Assembly: GCA_003450815.1 (NCBI GenBank)
Contig: DMES01000045.1
Location: 1-40,506, forward strand
DNA from: Elusimicrobiota bacterium
Lineage (GTDB): Bacteria > Elusimicrobiota > Elusimicrobia > Elusimicrobiales > UBA9959
Direction: 5' to 3'
Length of the DNA stretch: 40,506 bases
A program made the position numbers and the translations under genes. The notes beneath the pieces were generated by a model. It had not been told where the DNA came from, searched no databases, and saw only the letters and a list, made by a program, of their open reading frames with translations. Shown here one piece after another: positions 30,984 to 38,187 of this stretch; positions within the stretch are counted from its first letter, which is position 1; each line of letters starts with the position of its first letter.

Positions 30984-31008
30984 TCTTCAGCCCTCCGCCT
31001 TCAGCCTT
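30981..31008 (-). repeat. Heptad array spanning stop codon to start codon, AAGGCTG family
   Basis: On the minus strand four exact 7-nt units run without gaps: AAGGCTG (31008-31002), AAGGCGG (31001-30995), AGGGCTG (30994-30988), AAGAATG (30987-30981). The AA of the upstream gene's TAA is the start of the first unit and the ATG of the downstream gene is the end of the last. GGAGGG across units 2 and 3 works as a ribosome site. Confidence 0.85.
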
Positions 31009-32143
31009 ACTTAGGCTCATTTTCAAAAAATACCAGCCCGGTGTCCTTGTCCTCGGCGGTAAACCATATTTTTCCGTCTTTTGAGGCCAGCCCCGTTATC
31101 TTCAGCGCTTTTCGGGAGTATTGTTTTATTTCCGAACTTGAAAGCAGTGTTTCCGGCTGGTCAAGCGGCATTTTTACCAGAGCTTTCAGCCCTTCATCGG
31201 CGACCCATAAAAAACGGGTGTCGCAGGCTAAAGCCGTGATTTTTTTGCCCGGGTAAAGATAATGGCCAATCTCCGTAAAGTTGTTGTCAGGCAGCCGCTT
31301 TGAAAGAATGTTGTCATTATAGGCCAGCCAGAAGTAAAGCCCGTCGTGGCAGATACCCGCGACGCCCGTCCGGCCGGTTTGTATTCTGTTCATCAGTTTC
31401 ATTCCCGGAGCTTTAAGCCTTTTTTCAATTACTCCCGGGGCGGTTTGCAGCCAAAGGGCGTCGGCCGAAGCGGTCATCGCGGCAATGGGTTCTTCCGGCA
31501 GGCTGGTTACGCTTTTTATTCTGAAATCAGCCGCGTTATGCGTGTATAGCGCCTGGGTGTACCAATCGCTTATAAGCACATTGTCGCCCTCCAGGGCTAT
31601 CCCGGTAGGATGGGAGTAGGGCAGGGATATTTCCGTAGGAGCCGGCGGTTTGCGGGTATACCTGTTGGAAGCGTAAAACCACCCGGAGGCCATGCCGGCC
31701 AGGAGCGCCGCCATTACGGCGAAAACGACCAACTTCGTGTTGTCCTTTTCAGGCGGTTTCTCTTCAAGCTCAAGCGGAGTGCCGCCCAGATCCAGAGTTT
31801 TTTTATAGAGGGGACGCATTTCCTCTTCCGTCCAGGGTGTTTGGGCGCAGTCAAAAGCGCCAAGTTTCATAAGCGCCACGGCCCGCGAGGCATCGCGGTT
31901 TTTAAGCATAACCACCAGCGGCAGAAAGGGCGCCACCCGCCTGAGTTCACGCAGTTTTATTTCGGAGGGAGGATCCTGCCCGTCAACCATGAACACGGCT
32001 TTAGGGCGGGCTTTTTCAAAAATTGAAAGTGTGTCGTTTAAATCCATGGAAAATACGGTGTCGGCGCCCAGATTTTTGAAGATACCGGCCAGTATCAGTC
32101 GTTCTTTTTCGCTTGAGGTTATTATCAGTACCGTGTTGAACAT
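31007..32143 (-). CDS. Pseudo-receiver, TM helix and periplasmic propeller protein
   Basis: A 378-residue protein. Residues 1-118 have the receiver fold, with D54 in VFMVDGQ at the phosphorylation position, but the acidic pocket is replaced by ITSSEKE and the conserved lysine by AQTPW, so phosphotransfer is unlikely. A membrane helix follows at 139-157. Residues 170-378 are repeated beta blades (GIALEGDNVLISDWYTQAL, FWLAYNDNIL, FLWVADEGLKALV, GKIWFTAED) that fit a propeller outside the membrane. An inside-to-outside link of this kind is unusual. The PilZ-like gene follows through the heptad array. Confidence 0.75.
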   Translation of the reverse strand: MFNTVLIITSSEKERLILAGIFKNLGADTVFSMDLNDTLSIFEKARPKAVFMVDGQDPPSEIKLRELRRVAPFLPLVVMLKNRDASRAVALMKLGAFDCAQTPWTEEEMRPLYKKTLDLGGTPLELEEKPPEKDNTKLVVFAVMAALLAGMASGWFYASNRYTRKPPAPTEISLPYSHPTGIALEGDNVLISDWYTQALYTHNAADFRIKSVTSLPEEPIAAMTASADALWLQTAPGVIEKRLKAPGMKLMNRIQTGRTGVAGICHDGLYFWLAYNDNILSKRLPDNNFTEIGHYLYPGKKITALACDTRFLWVADEGLKALVKMPLDQPETLLSSSEIKQYSRKALKITGLASKDGKIWFTAEDKDTGLVFFENEPK

Positions 32144-32157
32144 AAGCAGCCTTGGGC

Positions 32158-32192
32158 TAAGTCACAAGTCACAAGACACAGGTCACAGGTAA
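32158..32192 (+). repeat. Single-arm heptad array, CAAGTCA family
   Basis: CAAGTCA, CAAGACA, CAGGTCA and CAGGTAA lie at 32165-32192 without gaps, preceded by AAGTCA. No opposed arm is seen in the rest of the 96-base gap, so this copy is a half element. Confidence 0.85.
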
Positions 32193-32239
32193 GAGGCTAC
32201 AGTTGCAATCAAAACTCCAAAAAGCCGCCATTTACCTAA

Positions 32240-33562
32240 TTACTGCTTGCCATTCTCCGGCGGCGGGGCCGGAACTGTTAAAACTGCGCCCTCAACCGGC
32301 AGGCCTTTTAAAATATGTTTTTCATTTGCCGCGTACAGCCTTTCCCAAAGGTTTGGGTTGCCGTAGTATTGTGAGGCTATGGACCTTAAGGTCTCCCCCG
32401 CTTCCACTTTGTGAAGCCGGGGCCATTTTTCAGGCGGAGGCGGCACATATTTTTTTACAGGCTTAGGTTTTTCTTTCCTATCATTGGCGTCCAAGATCTC
32501 CAGTTCCATGTTTTTCAGCTGGCCTTCCATGCCGCGCAGGCGGGTTTGCATCATGGTCAGGTCCGATTCCAGGATATTCTTGTTAACCCGGTAAGTGGCC
32601 ACCGAGGTTTCAAGCGAAGTCTTCTGAATGCGCAGGTCGTTTATCTGGGTTTTAAGTTCCTCCGCTCTTCTGCCGGCCTCGCCCACCAGCTTCTCGCTGA
32701 AGGAGGCCGCGCCGAAACGGTAGGCCGCGGTTATGCCATAAAAACCAGTCTGTTGGTTAAAGCTTTTCAAGGGCAGCGACCAGGCAAAGTCAACAATTAA
32801 GGGTGTGGTATTTACTCCAAAGCCGAGAGCCAGGTTGTCTGCCCCGTTAAAGGCAAATCCTTTGCCCACCCTGAGCTGAAGAAGGCTGTTGAAAAGATCT
32901 TTTTCCGCTCCCATGAATAATTCGGAATATACTCCCCGCGCGCGCAGATCCAGCGAGAAAACGGCGCCGCCGTAGCGATAGGAATTGCCAAAAGTCAGTG
33001 TGGCAAGCGATTTCCCCAGGCCATAAACGGCGTCAGTTAAGACAAGCGCGGTTTTAAGGCCGGAGTTGGATTCAAGCAAAAGTCCGACGTCAAGCCCGAT
33101 TCCGACATTGTTTTTTTCCGTGGAGCGTAGATACACCACTTTTAAGCCGCCGCCATAAAGTATGGGTTTCTGAAAGTATTTGATAGTGGTCCGTCTTCCC
33201 ATTTCAAGAGCCACAGTGTCGCGGCGGCCCTTAACGCCCTGCCTTGCGGTGTAATAGCCGAAGCCCACTACCTGTGCGGGCACATCCGGCGACGGCCGCA
33301 CATAGGTAAAGGCCGTTTCGCCCTCCGTTTCAAGCGGGGACATGCGCCTGGCGAGCGTTAAAGAGGTTTCAGTATTGCCAAGGCTTGAAAGCCCGGCCGG
33401 GTTATAAAAAATCGCATAAGTATCGTCTGCTATGCTTGAAAAAGCTCCACCCATGGCGTTTTGTCTGGAGCCCGGCATAATAGTGGCAAGGTCGCCAGCC
33501 AGGGCGTTTACTCCCGAGAACAAAAGTCCCGCGGCAAGACAATGGAGCGTGGATTTTTTCAT
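32240..33562 (-). CDS. PorV/UPF0164-like outer-membrane barrel with coiled coil and LysM
   Basis: A 440-residue protein with a signal peptide. MPGSRQNAMGGAFSSIADDTYAIFYNPAGLSSLGNTE is the classic UPF0164/PorV start. A beta-barrel region runs to about residue 285, followed by a coiled coil (about 300-365, SFSEKLVGEAGRRAEELKTQ) and a C-terminal LysM domain (about 388-435, HKVEAGETLRSIASQYYGN). The LysM part would hold the barrel to peptidoglycan. It is divergent from the amidase gene and shares an AT-rich 84-base gap with it. No ribosome site precedes its ATG. Confidence 0.8.
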   Translation of the reverse strand: MKKSTLHCLAAGLLFSGVNALAGDLATIMPGSRQNAMGGAFSSIADDTYAIFYNPAGLSSLGNTETSLTLARRMSPLETEGETAFTYVRPSPDVPAQVVGFGYYTARQGVKGRRDTVALEMGRRTTIKYFQKPILYGGGLKVVYLRSTEKNNVGIGLDVGLLLESNSGLKTALVLTDAVYGLGKSLATLTFGNSYRYGGAVFSLDLRARGVYSELFMGAEKDLFNSLLQLRVGKGFAFNGADNLALGFGVNTTPLIVDFAWSLPLKSFNQQTGFYGITAAYRFGAASFSEKLVGEAGRRAEELKTQINDLRIQKTSLETSVATYRVNKNILESDLTMMQTRLRGMEGQLKNMELEILDANDRKEKPKPVKKYVPPPPEKWPRLHKVEAGETLRSIASQYYGNPNLWERLYAANEKHILKGLPVEGAVLTVPAPPPENGKQ

Positions 33563-33646
33563 AAGGTCAAATATATTATAATAAAGAATACTTAATCGGT
33601 ATTGAATATATATTGCACCTTTTTAAAATCCCAGAGTTGAGATGTA

Positions 33647-35536
33647 ATGATTAAAATTGCCGCTATTCTGTTTCCCGCCCTGCTTCAGGCCGCCGGCCTT
33701 GCTGCCGCGGAAATTAAAATCGCTTATCCCTATGAGGGCATGACCCTGCCGAATGTCCCCAAAACTTTTATATTCGGAAGCATAGAGCCTTCGACCGCGC
33801 CTTTCCTGATAAACGGCTCAAAAATTGAAGTTTACAAAAACGGCGGGTTTATCGCTTATGTGCCCATATCTACCGGCAATTTTTCCTTCAGGGGAGAATT
33901 GCTTGACGGCACCACCGTGGTTTATGAAAGAAAGGTAAAGGTTAGACAGGCAGAGCCTCCGCGTCCATCAAGCGGCACGCTTTACCTTAACATAATTTCG
34001 CCGGTCTCGGAAATGGAGCTTTCGCCGGGCGATTTTATAAATGTGATAGCCGAAGGCACACCCTGCCGCGAGGTTTTTTTTTCCGCCGGAGATATTTTCA
34101 GCGGCGAAGCGATGCCGGAAATCCCAAAATGCTCCGGAAGGTATTTCGGTTTTTATGCGGTTAAGGATTCCGACGCCGGCAAAGACGGGGCTATAAGCGC
34201 GCGTTTCAAGGCGGGTTTTTTCGCCAGAAGCGCGGAAACGGTTTTAAAAAAACGCATAAAGATTTTGAAAGCTCCGCGGATGCTTGAAACCTCAACCGAT
34301 ACGGTGGTACTGCGTAACGGCCTTGATACAGGCTATATGATGTTCTTGCCGCTGGGGGTGAAGCTGGTTTCAGACGCAAAAATAGGCTCCATGTACAGGG
34401 TCAGGCTTTCCCCGGGCGAGGCCGCCTGGGTGGAAGACGGCAAAGTGGCGCCCGCGCCGCGGGCTGTTTTTCCGCCGCTGACAGAAACCGGCGTGATAAG
34501 GCTGAAAAAAACAGAAACCGGGTCGCAGGCCGCAATTTCGCTTTTTGACAAAGTGCCGTATGTGGCGGAAGAACTGGAAAACGGCCTGCGCTTAACAATT
34601 TATTACGTCAAGCAGCATACAAACTGGGTGGTTTATGATTCTTCCGACTCGTTCGTTAGAAATGTCTCTTTCCGTCAGACCGGAGACAACAAGGTAACAA
34701 TGGATTTTGAGTTCGTCAAAGAGAAAGCGTTGTGGGGCTATGACATTTATTATAGCAGCCGCGCCCTGATTATTGATTTCAAGCAGCCCGCTTGCGCGTC
34801 GGGGGTCTGGCCGAAACCGCTTGAGGGCGTAAAAATAGTGCTTGATCCCGGACACTCCGCGAAGCAGACTCCGCCATACGACGGCGCTATCGGTCCGATG
34901 GGTACTTTTGAGTATCAGGCAAATCTCGCCATAGCTTTAAAAACGCAGGAGGCCCTGTCAAATCTGGGCGCCCAGGTTTTCCTTACCAGAAAAGGCGATG
35001 AAACCGTACAGCTTGCCGACAGGCCTAAAATCGCCAAAGAGTACAAGGCGGATATTTTCATCAGCATTCACAATAACGCCATTGGCGACGGAGAAGACCC
35101 ATTCTCACAGCCAAGGGGTTTTTCGGTTTATTACAACCAGCGTCATAGCCGGGCTTTGGGAAACGCCATACACAACTCTTATGCCGGAAATATTCCGCTG
35201 CCCGATGAAGGCCTGCGGTACGGTGATTATTTAGTGGTTAGAATGACTTATATGCCGGCCGTGCTCCTTGAAAATGTTTACATGATACTGCCGGAACAGG
35301 AAGAGATGGTTTTTACCCGGGCTTTTCAGGAAAAGCTAGCCGCTTCAATAAGCTCAGGCGTGCTTGAGTTTTTCGGCGTGGTTCCGCAGCCCGCCAAAGC
35401 CGGGCAAGCCCCGCCCATTTGGAGCAAAGCAAAGGATAATTACCAGAACACCTCTGTTGACGACAGCATACGGTCCAAAAGAGCGGGCCGCGCGCGGAAG
35501 GCGGCTCCGTTGCGCCGCAGGAAAGGTAAAAAATGA
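33647..35536 (+). CDS. N-acetylmuramoyl-L-alanine amidase (Amidase_3)
   Basis: A 629-residue exported amidase. A signal peptide (residues 1-21) is followed by about 290 residues of beta-rich domains, an AMIN-like segment (about 315-380), and the catalytic domain at 393-578. Zinc ligands are H403 in DPGHS, E422 in FEYQAN and H475 in SIHNN, and E542 in LLENVYM is the catalytic glutamate. It cuts the bond between muramic acid and the stem peptide. The tail is very basic (RARKAAPLRRRKGKK). Its stop overlaps the ATG of the GAF-PAS gene. Confidence 0.9.
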   Translation: MIKIAAILFPALLQAAGLAAAEIKIAYPYEGMTLPNVPKTFIFGSIEPSTAPFLINGSKIEVYKNGGFIAYVPISTGNFSFRGELLDGTTVVYERKVKVRQAEPPRPSSGTLYLNIISPVSEMELSPGDFINVIAEGTPCREVFFSAGDIFSGEAMPEIPKCSGRYFGFYAVKDSDAGKDGAISARFKAGFFARSAETVLKKRIKILKAPRMLETSTDTVVLRNGLDTGYMMFLPLGVKLVSDAKIGSMYRVRLSPGEAAWVEDGKVAPAPRAVFPPLTETGVIRLKKTETGSQAAISLFDKVPYVAEELENGLRLTIYYVKQHTNWVVYDSSDSFVRNVSFRQTGDNKVTMDFEFVKEKALWGYDIYYSSRALIIDFKQPACASGVWPKPLEGVKIVLDPGHSAKQTPPYDGAIGPMGTFEYQANLAIALKTQEALSNLGAQVFLTRKGDETVQLADRPKIAKEYKADIFISIHNNAIGDGEDPFSQPRGFSVYYNQRHSRALGNAIHNSYAGNIPLPDEGLRYGDYLVVRMTYMPAVLLENVYMILPEQEEMVFTRAFQEKLAASISSGVLEFFGVVPQPAKAGQAPPIWSKAKDNYQNTSVDDSIRSKRAGRARKAAPLRRRKGKK

Positions 35537-36393
35537 GCGAAAGCCGCCTTGAAATGCTTGCAAAATTCTCCGAAGGCCTTTTTGCCGAAGCTTCCGGCTC
35601 CGGCGATGAGTTATGGAATTTTCTTACGCGCGCTGGCGCCCCTATGCTGGGCTGCCACGCGGCCAGTTTTTTTGAAGCCGACGAAGTGAAAAAAACGCTG
35701 ACTTTTAAAACCAGCATCGGCCCCGTGGGGGCGGATCTGGTGGGGGTCAGCTTCACTTACCAGGAAGGAGTGGCCGGCGACTGCGCGCGCACACACCAGG
35801 CGCTGCTTGTAAACGACGCGGAAAACGACCTTCGTTTCACCAATAAAGTCGACTATGGCACGGGTTTTAAAACCAAATGTATCCTTAGCCTGCCGGCGCT
35901 CGCCGGCGGAAAATTCCTGGGCGTTATGGAATTCATTAATACCGTCTCAGGCTCTTTTTCAAATGACGACCTTTTATTCGCTCAGGCCATAACCACCTTA
36001 ACCGCCCGCGAAGTCTATATAAAAAAACTTGAGGCTACCGTGAAACAGCTTAACCTTAAAGGGGAAAGCACTATAAATAACCTCTCAGGCGGTTTTATCG
36101 GCTCTGACCTTGAAGGTAAGATCATATTTTTCAATCCCAAAGCCAAAGAAATCTTTGAGACCGGCGATGATTATCTTGGCCAGAATGTCGTAAAACTTTT
36201 TCAGCTTTGTCCCGACCTTGTAAACGCCATAGGCGCGGTTTTAAAGCAAAACAAAACTGTGCACCGCCAGGAGTTTAAGTGCTCCGTGAACGGAAAAGAA
36301 AAAATGATCGGTTACAGCTCCATTAATATAAAAGGCATTGACGGGACTGTTATCGGCGCCGGGGTCATCTTCCAGGACATCACCAACATCTGA
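35533..36393 (+). CDS. GAF-PAS sensor protein without an output domain
   Basis: A 286-residue cytoplasmic protein. Residues 15-160 form a GAF domain (ELWNFLTRAGAPMLG, then GVAGDCARTHQALLVNDAENDLRF and LGVMEFINTVSGSFSNDD). Residues 175-286 form a PAS domain that ends at the typical GAGVIFQDIT strand, where a kinase or cyclase usually follows. Here the protein stops. It starts inside the amidase gene through an ATGA overlap and is probably made with it. It likely signals by protein contact. Confidence 0.8.
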   Translation: MSESRLEMLAKFSEGLFAEASGSGDELWNFLTRAGAPMLGCHAASFFEADEVKKTLTFKTSIGPVGADLVGVSFTYQEGVAGDCARTHQALLVNDAENDLRFTNKVDYGTGFKTKCILSLPALAGGKFLGVMEFINTVSGSFSNDDLLFAQAITTLTAREVYIKKLEATVKQLNLKGESTINNLSGGFIGSDLEGKIIFFNPKAKEIFETGDDYLGQNVVKLFQLCPDLVNAIGAVLKQNKTVHRQEFKCSVNGKEKMIGYSSINIKGIDGTVIGAGVIFQDITNI

Positions 36394-36417
36394 CGTAACT
36401 ACTCAGTAGTAGTTACG
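36394..36417. other. 10-bp hairpin after the GAF-PAS stop
   Basis: CGTAACTACT (36394-36403), a 4-base loop and AGTAGTTACG (36408-36417) form a perfect stem directly after the TGA. There is no T tract, so it is not a standard terminator. Confidence 0.6.
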
Positions 36418-36435
36418 AATAAAGGGGATAACTGA

Positions 36436-37095
36436 ATGCAAATTCTGACAGGAGAACTGGTGCGGCTCAGGGTGTTTTTAAGGCCGTTCGCCGTGGCAAA
36501 ATACTTGAAAAGCGCGCGGGAGCCCAAACTGCACCTGGGCTGCGGCTCAAAGGTCGTGCCCGGCTGGCTTAACGCCGACAAATTTAAATCAAATGCCGAC
36601 ATCTACCTGAATTTAAACGCAAGGTTCCCGTTCAGCGACAATACGTTCACCGCCATTTACAGCGAGCATACTCTTGAGCATATTCCCACTGATCATGTGC
36701 CGCATCTGCTGGCCGAGTGCCGCCGCGTTCTAAAACCCGGAGGCCTTCTGAGGCTTACCGTTCCCGACCTGGGTATTTATGCAGCGAGATATGTGGCGGG
36801 AGACCGCGCTTTTTTTGAGCCTATCATCCGCAAATATGCGGAAAACATGGCGAAAAACAAAAAAAAATACTGGCTGGTAAGGTCTCCCGGCGGCGCGTTC
36901 ATGTCCCGCGCTGTGCATAGATTTTATCACCATCGCTGGATGTATGATTTTGAGACGCTCAAAAGCTGTCTTGAGGAGATTTCGTTTTCAAAAGTTTTAA
37001 AGCAGTCCTGCGGAAAAAGTCTAAAACCCGATGTCGGGGCCATGGATGGAGAAGACCGTTCCTTTGAGACGCTGTATGTCGAGGCCGTTAAATAG
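36436..37095 (+). CDS. SAM-dependent methyltransferase (type 11)
   Basis: A 219-residue class I methyltransferase. Motif I is KLHLGCGSKVVPGW (about residues 32-46), followed by LNLNARFPFSDNTF, YSEHTLEHI and RRVLKPGGLLRLTVPD, the usual order in type 11 enzymes of surface-glycan clusters. The substrate is unknown. GGGGA lies upstream of the ATG. It is six bases ahead of the GT9-type gene, so the two belong together, probably in modification of a lipopolysaccharide-like glycan. Confidence 0.85.
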   Translation: MQILTGELVRLRVFLRPFAVAKYLKSAREPKLHLGCGSKVVPGWLNADKFKSNADIYLNLNARFPFSDNTFTAIYSEHTLEHIPTDHVPHLLAECRRVLKPGGLLRLTVPDLGIYAARYVAGDRAFFEPIIRKYAENMAKNKKKYWLVRSPGGAFMSRAVHRFYHHRWMYDFETLKSCLEEISFSKVLKQSCGKSLKPDVGAMDGEDRSFETLYVEAVK

Positions 37096-37101
37096 TTTTT
37101 T

Positions 37102-38121
37102 ATGAGTAAAGATTTTGATTCATCAGGTGTGCAAAGCATAGCCCTGATACTGATAGGCCGGTTGGGCGACTATCTGGTTACAACTCCATTCATAAGAGCT
37201 ATGCGCGAAAGGTTTCCCAAAGCCTATATCGCGCTATTAACATCAACTAAAGCCAAAGAACCTGCGCTGCTGAACAACAATTTATCAAAAGTTCACATCT
37301 TTCACAATTGGCTGAATCTTGCGGCTGATATAAAGATGATCGGGTTTTTCACAAAAAAATACGATATCGCTATAGACCTGAATCCCGCTTATTCACGCAC
37401 CTCGCTGGGAATTATAGCCGCGCTTAAGTCGCCGGAAAAAATAACCTTTAAGAAAAAGGCTTTTTCAAAGGTATGCAACCGGCTGATTGACAACAGCTCC
37501 GACACGGAACATTTTTCTGACAAATATGAAAGGCTGGCCGCTCTTTTCGGAGCCGCCTGCCGGCAGCAGATGGAAATGGAGATACCGGCCGTGGCGCTCA
37601 AAAAAGCCGATGAGCTTCTGGCCGGTATTCTTGCCGTAGACGGGCGCGTAAACATCGCTATCCATCCCGGAAACTTCAAAAAAACGGGACATCGCTGGCC
37701 TGAGGAAAAGTTTGTTGAATTTACAAAAAAACTATTATCTGACCCCCGGCTGAATGTTTTTTATCTGACCGGGCCGGGCGAAGAGAAAATTACCGCCGCC
37801 AATATTCTGCGTTTCCTCCCCGCGGTCAAAAGCCTCCCGCCGCGGCCGCTGACGGAGGTGGCTGCTATACTTAAAAAAATAGATTTTTTTGTCTGCAATA
37901 ACACAGGTACGCTGCACCTGTGCGCGGCCGTGGGAACCCCGACCTTCTCCTTCAACACGCAATACAGCCTTAAAAACTGGAAGCCAAAGGGCGAAAAGCA
38001 TTTTTATCTTGCCGGCGAATGGGGGTCCTGCCGGATGATCCCTGTCGAGTCCGCCATAAGCGAGTTTTATAAGTCCTTAAAAGCCCTTTCCCTGCTAAGG
38101 GCTTGCGGCAAAATAATATGA
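37102..38121 (+). CDS. Glycosyltransferase family 9 (heptosyltransferase-type)
   Basis: A 339-residue GT-B enzyme. ALILIGRLGDYLVTTPFIRAMRERFPKAYIALLTS is the family start, VNIAIHPGNFKKTGHRWPEEKFVEF marks the second Rossmann fold, and FVCNNTGTLHLCAAVGTPTFSF is the nucleotide-sugar site. GT9 enzymes add heptose or related sugars to the LPS core. No ribosome site is clear before ATG 37102. The stop lies inside a 24-bp near-perfect palindrome. Confidence 0.9.
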   Translation: MSKDFDSSGVQSIALILIGRLGDYLVTTPFIRAMRERFPKAYIALLTSTKAKEPALLNNNLSKVHIFHNWLNLAADIKMIGFFTKKYDIAIDLNPAYSRTSLGIIAALKSPEKITFKKKAFSKVCNRLIDNSSDTEHFSDKYERLAALFGAACRQQMEMEIPAVALKKADELLAGILAVDGRVNIAIHPGNFKKTGHRWPEEKFVEFTKKLLSDPRLNVFYLTGPGEEKITAANILRFLPAVKSLPPRPLTEVAAILKKIDFFVCNNTGTLHLCAAVGTPTFSFNTQYSLKNWKPKGEKHFYLAGEWGSCRMIPVESAISEFYKSLKALSLLRACGKII

Positions 38122-38149
38122 ATGCTCATATTATTTTGCCGCGAGCCCT
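38098..38149. repeat. 24-bp near-perfect palindrome across the GT9 stop codon
   Basis: Bases 38098-38121 pair with 38126-38149 around a four-base loop, with a single G-T type mismatch. The left arm is the last eight codons of the GT9-type gene, including its TGA at 38119-38121. No T tract follows. It looks like an inverted copy of the gene end rather than a normal terminator. Confidence 0.8.
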
Positions 38150-38160
38150 AAGTTAGTTAT

Positions 38161-38187
38161 TAAAAATTTTTGCATCAAAAATTTTTC
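38161..38187. promoter_or_regulatory. Two A5T5 blocks before the helicase gene
   Basis: AAAAATTTTT occurs twice with 15-base spacing directly before ATG 38188. Such A/T tracts bend DNA and may mark a regulatory site. No ribosome site is visible in this leader. Confidence 0.4.
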
